From: Channa striata
Lineage: Eukaryota > Chordata > Actinopteri > Anabantiformes > Channidae
Reading direction: 5' to 3'
Length of the DNA stretch: 64,000 nt
Assembly: GCA_033026295.1 (NCBI GenBank)
Contig: CM065180.1
Location: 19,373,523-19,437,522, forward strand
The translations under genes were made by a program, and so were the position numbers. The notes below the pieces were generated by a model that saw only the letters and a list, made by a program, of their open reading frames with translations, was not told the origin of the DNA and searched no databases. Shown piece by piece: positions 53,782 to 64,000 of this stretch; position 1 is the first letter of the stretch; every line of letters begins with the position of its first letter.

Positions 53782-56606
53782 ATGCAAGGACATAAGGACA
53801 AGACCATGAAAATTCAACCTGAAATGATGGCAAGTAGTCAACCAAACCCTGGACCAGCACTGACAGCAGGATTTCAGTGTACCCTAGATTCAGCTAGTAA
53901 GGCAGACCAAAAGACGGTGAACCTGTGGAAAAATCTAAATCAAGAAGCAGTTGATCCTGGTTTGAAAACTATTGAAGGTAATTCCCCTCTGCTCCAGAGA
54001 GGAGAAGCTATTAGAAAGTTAAAGCAAGGACATGGGGACAAGAAGTCAAAGGGGTCTCGATGTCCAAAAAGATCAACTTTGCTTCTGAAATTTGGACTAC
54101 CTGGTGCAAACCAAAAACATCCAGCTGTGAGTATGACATCCTCGCTTAATAAACCTATGACTGAGCAGTCTGTTGTAGAACTACAACCAGAGTGTGCTGT
54201 AACCGCCGAGCCACAGTCGGCTCTGCTGTTACTGGGCACTGTACCGAAAGAGCCACAGTGGGCTGTGATGAGAGATCCAAAGGATGAATTTTTACAACCG
54301 CAGCCTGCCGTTGGAGCCAAGGATGTTTCAGCTGTTCAGGTGTTTCAGGGGTCTGCTGATACAAGCAGCTCTGCTGCGTCTGAACACACTGAACAGAGCC
54401 TCCTGATCGTCCCACAGACAGATGAAGACAAATTCTTACAGGTTAAAGAAAAGGCTGCCCTGTTGAAAGAGCTTGAGCAGATGAAAGAACTGCTCAGAAA
54501 TCAGAAAGCCAAGTCAGATGAAGAGGTGCAATTCCTGCAGACTGAGCTGTCAAAAAAGAAGCAGGCAGAAAGGCAAAGTGCCCTAAAAGTGAAAAAACTA
54601 GAAGAGGCTCTGAGCAATGAACGAAAAAAAAGGAAGGAGATTCAATCGTTACTGGTCAAAAAGGAGGAAAACGTGGCGTCACTGACCAGGAGAAATAAGT
54701 TCCTGGAAAGTGAAAGATTTCGGTGGGAGGAAGAAAGATCTCGTTTAATAGCTGCACACGAGAAGGAAACTGCCACGCTGACCAAATCCTGGATTGACAC
54801 GTTTGAGAACAGCAGATCTCAGTGGAAGGAAGAAAAGTCCTGTCTTGTGGCTGAGCACACGGAGGCAGTTTTGAGAATACAGAAAATGTGGAATCAGGAC
54901 CTGGAGAACAACAGGTCTCAGTGGGAGGAAGAGAGATCTCGTTTACAAGCTTCACACGAGGAGGAAACTTTCATGTTGACCAAATCGTGGATTGACACAA
55001 TGGAGAACAGCAGGTTTCAGTGGGAAGAAGAAAAGTCCGTCTCATCGCTGAGCACCTGGAGGCTCCACGCAAGGAGAAAACGTTTGAAAACAACAGGTCC
55101 GAGTGGGAGGAGGAGATAATCCGCCTCGTCGCCGCCGAGCACTTGGAGGCCGAAAGGGAAAAAAACAGAGAGTGCAGGAGGACCACGAAAGACAAAGATT
55201 GCTGTGGTGGAAGGAGAAGTCCCGTCTCCAGGAGTCCATCAGGGCCATTATGGTGGACATCGAGCAGGATACGGAACAAAGAATGAAATATGGAAATAGT
55301 GTCACATTGCTGAATGGGTGCATGTATTCCATGGGAGGCTCTGATGGACAAACTCGACTTGGTACTGCAGAGTGCTACAGGCCTGAAACCAGTCAGTGGA
55401 GTCTTGCACCAGTGCACACTCAGAGGAGCGACGCCAGCTGCACAACACTCCACAGCAAGGTTAGTGAAGTGAGAGAACATCTGGGGACCCAATTAATAGG
55501 CAACTCTCAGCTCCTATTATATATTATATTATATATTATATAGGATGGCAAAAGAAAATGTAATATAAAAAATAAAACTTTGTAACTGGTGCTTTAATGT
55601 AATCAAATTTAAGTAAAACAACTATTACAGCATGTTTCCTTCACTTTAGATTTTTGGATAGTAGCAATATTCAATTTGTGAAATTAAAACATCTCAGAAA
55701 CACAAAATTCCTATTTATCATTAAATTGCAGAAGAAAACATCCCTTGAATTTAGTAGTAAAGTATAATGACTAAGAAACTAATTTGGGTCATTTTAAAAT
55801 TATTTTGCTCTCATCTACTGATTTACATTTGTTGTGGTTTCAATGGTAACAAGTTCCCAGAGATGGCTGAGTGCTACAACCCAGGAACCAACCAGTGGAC
55901 AATGATCACTCCAATGAACAGCAGGCTCCGTGGAAACGGAGTTATTACATATGCAAACCATGTCTACGCAGTGAGTATATGAAACACGACTCACACTTAA
56001 GTGTATGATGCGAGATATTTTGTCAGCAGTTGTTTTAAGCAAGTTGAGGTTACTTGGTGGTTTTTCAGAATACTAATAATCAGATTGATGTCTTTAAGAG
56101 AGCCACATGTACAAATTGTATTTATTAATTTGATTAGTACTTCCCCATTCATTTATTAATCTGATTACTTTACAAGTTTTGGTCTAACAAAGAACACACA
56201 GGTGCACTGGGATACTGGCCTCCATCTCCTAAACAATCAAGACTTAATTTTTATACTTTTCCTTCCATAGGTCGGTGGCTCTGATGGAAACCATCATCTG
56301 CTAAGTGCTGAGGCCTACAATCCCCAGAGCAATGACTGGGATGCAGCATCCTCTAGGTTGACCCCACCTCTCTTTGTCGTTGGGGGCTTCAACGGCTCAG
56401 CCACCGCCCACAATGCTGAGTACTACAACGTCACAATGAATCTGTGGTTTGAAGCCTGTCGTATGGAGATCCTCTGTAGCGCCCTAAGTTGCTGCGTTGT
56501 TCCCAGACTCTCCAACATGACTGACTACACTTTTTCTCGTGACAATGTGCCACTTTCTCATTTAGATGAGGTGGAGGAGGTGGAAGAGCCTGTAGATGCC
56601 ACCTAA
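53782..56606 (+). pseudogene. Coiled-coil/kelch (KLHL10-like) gene, left copy, broken
   Basis: Paralogue of the gene at 57,955. Exon 1 is open from 53,782 (or the aligned ATG at 53,809) to 55,119. A 1-bp loss near 55,037 (aagtccgtc for aagtcccgtc) and another in an A-run near 55,165 leave two frameshifts that do not cancel. Exon-2-like sequence is 55,821-55,970, but the acceptor AG is TG. Exon 3 is 56,271-56,606 and open, longer than in the right copy and closer to KLHL10 at its end (ALSCCVVPRLSN). The polyadenylation signal of the right copy (aataaa) is aataca here. A reduced coiled-coil protein from exon 1 alone cannot be excluded. Confidence 0.85.
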
Positions 56607-56609
56607 CAG

Positions 56610-57560
56610 CCTGGCAATATGTTCACATAAAGTGATCAATACATTTCTTTGTGCATTAAACTGTTGTTACTCATTATTTCAGTTTATGTGAGAACTTAAA
56701 GGTTCTATGTTGTGTGAGTTAAGAATGCTGTCAAACCTGCAGAGACAGGGTTTGATCACATTGTTGATGAAAACACACCTTTATAGGACAAAATGTCCTG
56801 CAATGTTTCATTACGCGGATATCAATATAAAGAAACAACTACTACAAAAAACTGATTGCCATTATCTGGTAAACGTTTGAAAGAAAATTTTTCAAAGTGT
56901 GAAATGTCAATGTTTCATTTTAGTGTTATGGCTTTGTATGGAAGGTGGATAGTTGGCAAGAAAATTATTTTAGCTCTGAGCCAGTGGGAGGCATTCTCTT
57001 TTCAGGTCGTCCTTTCATCCGTTTGTCCCAATGTAATGAATTCCTTGAAATTTATTAGATTTTACCACCAAAATTTAAAGTCAATGTGAACTCACGTCCA
57101 TCCCTGGTGAGCAACGTGTCTTTTCCAATAGTCTGTAAGACTGCCGACCTTTTAAAAATGTATGCATCATAGAACCGCTATGCTTAAGATATCGAAAATA
57201 CAAGAAAATACATGCAGCACTCAACATAGCATAATAACTTGCAGTAGTAAACTGTAGTAATTTATCACACACTTGGACAGATCAGTTTAGGTTTCACCAG
57301 TTTACTACAGACTAGAGTAAGGTAACAACTTGTCGTCATGTGACTCCTGCAAAGCTAGACACATTAGGCTGCTAAGCTAAATGTTAAATGTCAAAGTAAA
57401 CAAAAGAAACAACATGATACCAGCTGAAGTTTTCTAATTATTCAACTGCCTCTTCACCACAACAACAGCTATGCTAGTAGCATTTTGCTAACATTATTAG
57501 TATTTTATTTAATAATTAGAAATAAAATGCAAAGTAACAATAGTGTTTTGTGTATAGAAG
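56610..57560. other. Spacer between the two kelch-like genes
   Basis: AT-rich, no coding region seen. The tandem-repeat homology resumes at about 57,565 (ttcctgtggcaacac; compare 53,520), so the 5' untranslated or promoter region of each copy lies in the 270-390 bp before its ATG. Confidence 0.5.
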
Positions 57561-57954
57561 GTCGTTCCTGTGGCAACACCGGTCAGAGACAGTGCCTTGA
57601 CAACAATGGCATGTCTTAAACACTGATAACACAATTGTGGAATGTTGCCTTTTATCCTTAGCAGCCTCCTCAAAACCAGCAACGAATTAACTACAATACG
57701 TCACCGTGAGTGACAGACAAACAAAGCAAATATAAGAAAATGCAGCACAAAAGGGCCAAGATCCCAAGACTCATCATTTCAAGAAGCATGGCTTTCCTGC
57801 AATAAGAACTAAATCCTGTAGAGATACCAACTCCATTCTACTGAAGATTCAGGGGATCGGCCAGCTAGAAAACTTGTCAACTCGTGGAAAATTGTGAAAC
57901 AAGAATTTTCTCAACTCCAGCTTAAAAAAAGTTCAAAGACATAAGGACAAGACC

Positions 57955-60746
57955 ATGAAAATTCAACCTGAAATGATGGCAAGTAGTCAACCAAACCCTG
58001 GACCAGCACTGACAGCAGGATTTCAATGTACCCTAGATTCAGCTAGTAAGGCAGACCAAAAGACGGTGAACCTGTGGAAAAATCTAAATCAAGAAGCAGT
58101 TGATCCTGGTTTGAAAACTATTGAAGGTAATTCCCCTCTGCTCCAGAGAGGAGAAGCTATTAGAAAGTCAAAACAAGGACATGGGGACAAGAAGTCAAAG
58201 GGGTCTCGATGTCCAAAAAGATCAACTTTGCTTCTGAAATTTGGACTACCTGGTGCAAACCAAAAACATCCAGCTGTGAGTATGACGTCCTCGCTTAATA
58301 AACCTATGACTGAGCAGTCTGTTGTAGAACTACAACCAGAGTGTGCTGTAACCGCCGAGCCACAGTCGGCTCTGCTGTTACAGGGCACTGTACCGAAAGA
58401 GCCACAGTGGGCTGTGATGAGAGATCCAAAGGATGAATTTTTACAACCGCAGCCTGCCGTTGGAGCCAAGGATGTTTCAGCTGTTCAGGTGTTTCAGGGG
58501 TCTGCTGATACAAGCAGCTCTGCTGCGTCTGAACACACTGAACAGAGCCTCCTGATCGTCCCACAGACAGATGAAGACAAATTCTTACAGGTTAAAGAAA
58601 AGGCTGCCCTGTTGAAAGAGCTTGAGCAGATGAAAGAACTGCTCAGAAATCAGAAAGCCAAGTCAGATGAAGAGGTGCAATTCCTGCAGACTGAGCTGTC
58701 AAAAAAGAAGCAGGCAGAAAGGCAAAGTGCCCTAAAAGTGAAAAAAAAACTAGAAGAGGCTCTGAGCAATGAACGAAAAAAAAGGAAGGAGATTCAATCG
58801 TTACTGGTCAAAAAGGAGGAAAACGTGGCGTCACTGACCAGGAGAAATAAGTTCCTGGAAAGTGAAAGATTTCGGTGGGAGGAAGAAAGATCTCGTTTAA
58901 TAGCTGCACACGAGAAGGAAACTGCCACGTTGACCAAATCCTGGATTGACACGTTTGAGAACAGCAGATCTCAGTGGAAGGAAGAAAAGTCCTGTCTTGT
59001 GGCTGAGCACACGGAGGCAGTTTTGAGAATACAGAAAATGTGGAATCAGGACCTGGAGAACAACAGGTCTCAGTGGGAGGAAGAGAGATCTCGTTTACAA
59101 GCCTCACACGAGGAGGAAACTTTCATGTTGACCAAATCGTGGATTGACACAATGGAGAACAGCAGGTTTCAGTGGGAAGAAGAAAAGTCCCGTCTCATCG
59201 CTGAGCACCTGGAGGCTCCACGCAAGGAGAAAACGTTTGAAAACAACAGGTCCGAGTGGGAGGAGGAGATAATCCGCCTCGTCGCCGAGCACTTGGAGGC
59301 CGAAAGGGAAAAAAAACAGAGAGTGCAGGAGGACCACGAAAGACAAAGATTGCTGTGGTGGAAGGAGAAGTCCCGTCTCCAGGAGTCCATTAGGGCCATT
59401 ATGGTGGACATCGAGCAGGATACGGAACAAAGAATGAAATATGGAAATAGTGTCACATTGCTGAATGGGTGCATGTATTCCATGGGAGGCTCTGATGGAC
59501 AAACTCGACTTGGTACTGCAGAGTGCTACAGGCCTGAAACCAGTCAGTGGAGTCTTGCACCAGTGCACACTCAGAGGAGCGACGCCAGCTGCACAACACT
59601 CCACAGCAAGGTTAGTGAAGTGAGAGAACATCTGGGGACCCAATTAATAGGCAACTCTCAGCTCCTATTATAACGCATAAATAAGGTTCAGTAGACAACC
59701 TTCTAGCTTAGGATTGCAGAAGAAAATGTATATATTAAATATAAAAAATATAACCTTGTAACTGGTGGTTAAATGTAATCAAATTTAAGTTAAACAACTA
59801 TTACAATGTTTTTGCTTCACTTTAGATTTTCTGGTTTTACATGAAGTGAATTTAATAGTAAAGTGTCCTGACTAAGAAACTGTACTAACTGGGACATTTT
59901 AAATTAAAATAAAATGAATTACATGGGCTTGAAAGCACTGTAACAATCATGACTGTTTCTGCTTTCGCTTACCGATACTCTTTGTTTCTTTAGATTTGCA
60001 TTTGTGATGGTTTCAATGGCAACGAGTCCCTGGAGACGGCTGAGTGCTACAACCCTGAAACCAACCGGTGGACAATGATCACACCAATGAACAGCAGGCG
60101 CAGTGGAAATGGGGTCATTGCATATGAAAACCAAGTCTATGCAGTGAGTATATGAAATAGGACCAACATTAACGTCTTATCCAAAAGTGTGTGATGCGAG
60201 AGATTTTGTCAGCAGTAGTTTTTAGGCAAATTGACTTAATAGTTTGGTTAATCAGATTTATGTCCTAGCCAGAGCAACATGCACACATTTTATGCATAAC
60301 TCTAATTGAATAGTTCTTTGAATTCACCATTCATTTGTTAATCTGATGACTTTACAACTTTTGTTTTAACAAAGAACTCATAGTGCACTGTGACACTGGC
60401 TCCATCTCCTAAACATCAGACTCATTCCTCTACTTTCCTTCCATAGGTCAGTGGCTCTGATGGAAACAATCATCTGCTAAGAGCTGAGACCTACAATCCC
60501 CAGAGCAATGACTGGGATGCAGCATCCTCTAGGTTGACCCCACCTCTCTTTGTCGTTGGGGGCTTCAATGGTGCGACCACCACCCACAATGCTGAGTACT
60601 GCGACGTCACAATGAATGTGTGGTTTGAAGCCTGTTGTATGGAGATCCTCTGTAGCGCCCTAAGTTGCTGCTTCCCTCGTGACAGCCAGCAGCTTTTTCA
60701 TTTGGATGAGGTGGAAGAGGGGGAGGAGCCTTCAGATGCCAACTAA
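57955..60746 (+). CDS. Coiled-coil/kelch fusion protein, KLHL10-like, right copy
   Basis: Three exons: 57,955-59,610, 59,994-60,143 and 60,447-60,746, all phase 0 with GT/AG borders, giving about 701 residues. Residues 1-215 are low-complexity without a recognised domain. About 216-495 is a charged coiled coil with repeated units (SWIDTFENSRSQW near 329, SWIDTMENSRFQW near 394). From about 496 on are kelch blades (MYSMGGSDGQTRLGTAECY, ICDGFNGNESLETAECY, VYAVSGSDGNNHLLRAETY, VVGGFNGATTTHNAEY) ending in ALSCC, as in KLHL10. BTB and BACK domains, needed to bind CUL3, are absent. KLHL10 is a CUL3 adaptor in male germ cells; the role here is unknown. The penultimate blade is shortened. aataaa lies at 60,814-60,819. 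Confidence 0.8.
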
Positions 60747-60749
60747 CAG

Positions 60750-61320
60750 CAGGGCCCATTTATTTCAGTCTTTCCCGCTTTACAGCCTGGCAACACATTC
60801 ACATGAGGTGATGAATAAATTTCTCTGTGCATTAAACTGCTGTCTCTCATTATTTCAGTTTCTTTGCTGCTCAGAAGCATTCTGTTTTCTGGTTGTCCTT
60901 CTATTCTTTTGTCCCATTTTCAGGAACTACTTAAAAACCAATTAGATTCTGGTGCCCAAAGGTCAAAGAGACTCTTGACCTCCATGCAACCTCTTTCAAT
61001 CCATGAATCTGCTTCTTTCAAACCCACATACCAAATTCAAAGCCTGGATATTTCTGTTACAAATTGGTAGTTATATTCCTCTATAATACAAACTTGACAA
61101 ACTCACACTTCAGAAAGGTTCTGAAGACGTTTCGCTGAAGTTTTTCCACAAAGGAGCAGCTTGTAGCTCTGTGCAACCCTGTGCCTTTCGGTACGCGGAG
61201 AATTCGGAGATTCCAGCTGAATTAAGGAGGAAAACGAGAGGCTGCAGAGAGGTGTTTTACGGAGACGTGGCTGACTGACACTAGACACTGGTTTTTCTAA
61301 AGAGTTTTGAAGTTGCGTGG
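60750..61320. other. 3' flank of the kelch-like gene
   Basis: 3' untranslated sequence with an aataaa, then no recognised feature. Confidence 0.45.
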
Positions 61321-61620
61321 ATGGACAGGATGTTGGAACAGAACAACACATGGGACATGCGATGCCTGAAGACCATCAGTGGTCATGGACCGAGCGTCAG
61401 AGGGACAGTTGAAGGAGACCAGCACTTGGCCAACAAACTGAATCTGTTTTTCAACAGATTTGATTCCAACCACACTCCCCCTGCCAACCTCCACCCCCCC
61501 CTTTTCATACGTCCATCTTTTTTTAATCTCCACCCTCTGGTCTTCACAATACTCCACACCACCCTTTTCCCCAGCCAGACCCTTACAGCCTCCTTCCTCT
61601 TCCAAAGGTTTAGGGTTAAA
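61321..61620 (+). mobile_element. LINE ORF2 fragment
   Basis: The open stretch includes MRCLKTISGHGPSVRGTVEG and DQHLANKLNLFFNRFDSNH. This resembles the linker between endonuclease and reverse transcriptase in fish LINEs. It is followed by a C/T-rich run. Both ends are truncated; the assignment rests on remembered motifs. Confidence 0.6.
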
Positions 61621-61649
61621 ATGAGCAAACAAACAGGGACATGAGTCAA

Positions 61650-62115
61650 AAACGCTGGTGTCATGTTTAGACAATTTTGTGGCAACAATGCCAAATGAAG
61701 AAAGCATGTGTATAAGAAGTGTATTTTTAATGCATTCATAAAAGGTATAATGTTGTCCAGGAAAAGGGAAAAGAAAACAGAACTTGAATATCTTAGCACC
61801 AAATCTTAAACGCTTCAAAACATTTCATGCTTTTTGACATTTGATTAATGTTTTTTTTGAGTCAATAGTGACAGCACAGTCATGAGATTTTAACAAAAAA
61901 CAAAACCTTTACAACACTCCAGTTTTTTACAGCATTATTCTGATAACCTGTTAAAACAATTTAGCTATGCCCCTAACCAGTTTTTTTATATTTTTCACAT
62001 TGCAGATTTTTTCTTGTACTTTATACCCTTCACATTCAGCCAAATATAATATATAATTTAACACTTTTCGTCTGGATTATGTGTTTTTAATAATTTTAGA
62101 GCAACACTTAAGTCC
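61650..62115. other. Intergenic, no gene seen
   Basis: AT-rich. Minus-strand open stretches overlap the LINE scrap and have no support. Right border of the non-VH block. Confidence 0.45.
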
Positions 62116-62123
62116 CATCAGGC

Positions 62124-62162
62124 AGTTTTTGTTGAAGTCTGTTGGTGGTTTGTGTCACTGTG
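62124..62162 (-). promoter_or_regulatory. 23-RSS of the VH pseudogene at 62163
   Basis: Heptamer CACAGTG (62156-62162), 23-bp spacer, nonamer ACAAAAACT. Confidence 0.88.
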
Positions 62163-62612
62163 GGTCCACACACACAGTAATAAACAGCAGTGTCTTCAGG
62201 CTGGAAATTCTGTCCAGTTAATTTCACAGAACTAGTAGAAGTGTCTGTGTTGTAAGAAAACTTGTTTTTCAGAGCATCATTTTGGTAAAAGTCGCCTCCA
62301 CCAAAACAATGAAAAATCCACTCCAGTTTTTCCTTCACGGTGTCTGATCCAACCTGTTGCATAGCTGTTATCAGTTATCAGAGAATAACCAGAGACCTGA
62401 CAGCTGATGGACAGTGTCTGTCCAGGCTGGACAACCACTGAGTCTGTCTGGATGAGATCAATACTGTTCACACCTGTGGAAACACAAACCAACATTATCT
62501 CCATCATTCCTGTGAATATTCTGTGTTTCTAATGTGTTTGTTAGTGAGAATCCACTGAAAGCTCCTCACAGGATCCAGCTGTCAGCAGCAGTATCAGAGC
62601 TACAGAGAACAT
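62163..62612 (-). pseudogene. IGHV pseudogene, family C, 2-bp deletion in FR2
   Basis: Leader 62,570-62,612 (MFSVALILLLTAGS). V exon 62,163-62,473 matches the gene at 52,871 (IDLIQTDSVVVQPGQ, ATGWIRHREGK). Two bases are lost at GKPMEW (gaaaaactggagtgg), shifting the frame. The 3' half is open in another frame to YYCVCGP. RSS and promoter remain, with an exact ATGCAAAT octamer at 62,701-62,708. Confidence 0.88.
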
Positions 62613-62700
62613 GGTTGATGGTGAAGCTCAGCTGATGGCAGCTCGTCCATCCTCTCACTGACACACACACACACACTTCACCTCCTTATGATTAACATTT

Positions 62701-62708
62701 ATTTGCAT
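62701..62708 (-). promoter_or_regulatory. Consensus Ig octamer of the family-C pseudogene
   Basis: ATGCAAAT on the minus strand, about 90 bp upstream of the leader ATG. The matching position beside the gene at 52,871 has been replaced. Confidence 0.75.
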
Positions 62709-62917
62709 ATCATTAAATAACATGATATGAAAGTTGTGCTCACTTTTTTGTTGCACTTTTGTTTGCATCTTATAGCAACAGCACAGTAGCAGTGCCGACA
62801 GTGACAAACGTTAATTTGCAGACTTGTTTGGGTGGAATCATTTTTTTGTTCAAAGGTTTGTGGATGTTAAAGTTCAAATTGGTTGTGACCTCAAACGGAT
62901 GTCTGATGAATGCTGCA

Positions 62918-62955
62918 GGATTTTGTACAGCTGTCTCTTCACTTCAGTCACTGTG
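62918..62955 (-). promoter_or_regulatory. RSS (22-bp spacer) of the VH gene at 62956
   Basis: Heptamer CACAGTG (62949-62955), 22-bp spacer, nonamer ACAAAATCC (one change). Confidence 0.88.
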
Positions 62956-63398
62956 TCTGTCGAGCACAATAATAAACAGCAGAATCTTCAGTTTTCAGAC
63001 TGTTCATCTGCAGAAACAGCTGCTGTCTGCTGTTGTCTCTGGAGACGGTGAACCGGCCTTGGACTGACTGAGAGTAGGAGATGCCACCACTGTTTCCCCA
63101 AATATGAGCGACCCACTCCAGTCCTTTTCCAGGAGCCTGTCTGACCCAGTTCATGGTGTAGTGACTAAACGTGAATCCAGATCCAGTACAGGTCAGTTTG
63201 TGAGATTCTCCGGGTCTTTTAACAACTGGTTCAGACTCTGTCAGAGTCTGAGCATCAACACCTGTTTAACAACAATGACAAACAGACATCTCTTGTAAGA
63301 TGTTAACTTTTTAAAAACCAATTCAATACATATCAGTGAAACTCTTCACCTGCCCAGCAGATAGTTAAGAGGAGTACTCCGGTCCAAAAGTCCATCAT
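62956..63398 (-). CDS. ighv: IGHV gene, family A, apparently functional
   Basis: The leader exon is 63350-63398 (two ATGs, MMDFWTGVLLLTICWAG). The V exon is 62956-63261: TESEPVVKRPGE, LTCTGSGFTFSHY, TMNWVRQAPGKGLEWVAHIWGN, YSQSVQGRFTVSRDNS and YYCARQ. Octamer-like ttttgcat is at 63474-63481. It is the right-most VH, beyond the kelch block, which shows that the array continues past the interruption. Confidence 0.92.
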
Positions 63399-63867
63399 GT
63401 TAAACTGTGTGTCCACCAACTGTGTCACCTCTGGTCTCTGCAGTCAGATAAGTAGAGGTGAAGGACAGTTGAGTTTTGCATTGACTCCTCCTCAGAGGAA
63501 GAAAACGCTTTAAGTGGTAAAAATATATCACACAAGGGGAAAAATGTTTTACAGCCATTTAAGAATCGACAAATGTTAGAATGTTACAGCTCAAGGTTGA
63601 TGTGATGATGGGATTTCCTTCATCTAGCACACACATTTATTTTGATCACTGATCTGTCATTTTTTCTTTCTGAACTAGTTCTTTTCACACACATATATTC
63701 AGATTTTTGTTGCTGTTAAGTCCATTTATATTTTTGCAAGATTCTATTATTGGTAGTTGGCACCTCTGACCCTATCAATCCCATAATGCAATGCCCAGAT
63801 GACATCATTAAACTTACACGTTTGAAAACAAAAAAACTGTATGCATTGATGACATCATGGTGGAATT

Positions 63868-64000
63868 TTGCCTTAGATCTTTAGCAGCCTCCTCACAACT
63901 AGCTTCTGCTAAACCTTCACATTCTGACCAAACCAGCAACAGATGAACTACACTCACAGACGAGCTACAAAACCCTTCTAAAAAATATGGAGTCAAACAA
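63868..64000 (+). other. Start of a possible third kelch-like gene copy
   Basis: gtggaattttgcctt...tagcagcctcctcac and accagcaacagatgaactac match the 5' flank of the right kelch-like gene (57,638-57,695). No coding part is inside the window. Confidence 0.5.

Noticed and set aside
53940..59643. Long minus-strand open frames (99-179 codons) opposite the kelch-like genes
   Set aside because: Shadows of the coding strand: they mirror both copies and have no domain or start context.
61297..61818. Minus-strand 139-173 codon frames
   Set aside because: They are antisense to a LINE fragment and a C/T-rich run; no motif.
1..64000. D, JH or constant-region segments
   Set aside because: No 12-RSS/D/12-RSS arrangement, no WGxG motif with RSS and no Ig constant-domain exons were recognised on either strand.
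1..64000. CRISPR arrays, operons, bacterial promoters or terminators
   Set aside because: Split genes, Ig signals and fish transposons show a vertebrate nuclear sequence. The repeated units are duplicated VH genes, not spacer arrays.

Overview
The window is a stretch of an immunoglobulin heavy-chain variable (IGHV) array from a bony fish. The V exons encode teleost-type VH domains: a FR1 with TESEPVVKRPG or KCEELTQPESV, a Trp in FR2, and YYCAR at the 3' end. Each split leader exon sits about 50-130 bp upstream of its V exon. Most V exons end at a recombination signal of the 22/23-bp-spacer type. Fish-typical mobile elements (hAT, short inverted-repeat elements, L2-like LINEs, a tRNA-derived SINE, solo LTRs) and an AT-rich background agree with a teleost. 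I cannot name the species.

All recognisable VH segments lie on the minus strand, so the D, J and constant segments are expected to the left of base 1. None was seen inside the window. I count 16 VH genes that look usable: leader start, splice sites, open V exon, and a signal with an intact heptamer. They start at 672, 5758, 10622, 13403, 15604, 22126, 24341, 27205, 32179, 33931, 38666, 42473, 45243, 50212, 52871 and 62956. Five more have an open V exon but a single damaging lesion elsewhere (2782, 7127, 36300, 40114, 47339). About 30 are pseudogenes, fragments or orphan leaders. I use working family names from FR1 and leader. A is TESEPVVKRPG with leader MMDCRTG. A' has an A-like V exon with leader MIRPDYLVTV. 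A'' has an A-like V exon with leader MTLTTS. B is KCEELTQPES with leader MFSVALLL. C is IDLIQTDS. D is EIKLDQSE with leader MENTVVW.

The array grew by segmental duplication. The clearest case is about 14.5-19.4 kb repeated at about 31.1-36.3 kb, with a near-constant offset of 16,575 bp that includes a shared LINE insertion. Other repeated blocks are 1.1-2.75 kb with 22.5-24.3 kb, 4.1-5.7 kb with 40.3-42.4 kb, 0-1.1 kb with 48.0-49.4 kb, and 7.4-8.3 kb with 50.5-51.4 kb. The paralogues give empty sites for several mobile elements.

From 53.4 to 61 kb the VH array is interrupted by a plus-strand tandem pair of multi-exon genes. Each joins a long charged coiled coil to the C-terminal kelch repeats of a KLHL10-like protein, with no BTB or BACK domain. 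The right copy (57,955-60,746) is open through three exons. The left copy (53,782-56,606) has two 1-bp deletions and a lost splice acceptor. The upstream region of what may be a third copy starts near 63.87 kb and runs off the window. A CTCF-like motif sits just beyond the recombination signal of nearly every B-family VH gene and is the most interesting regulatory observation.
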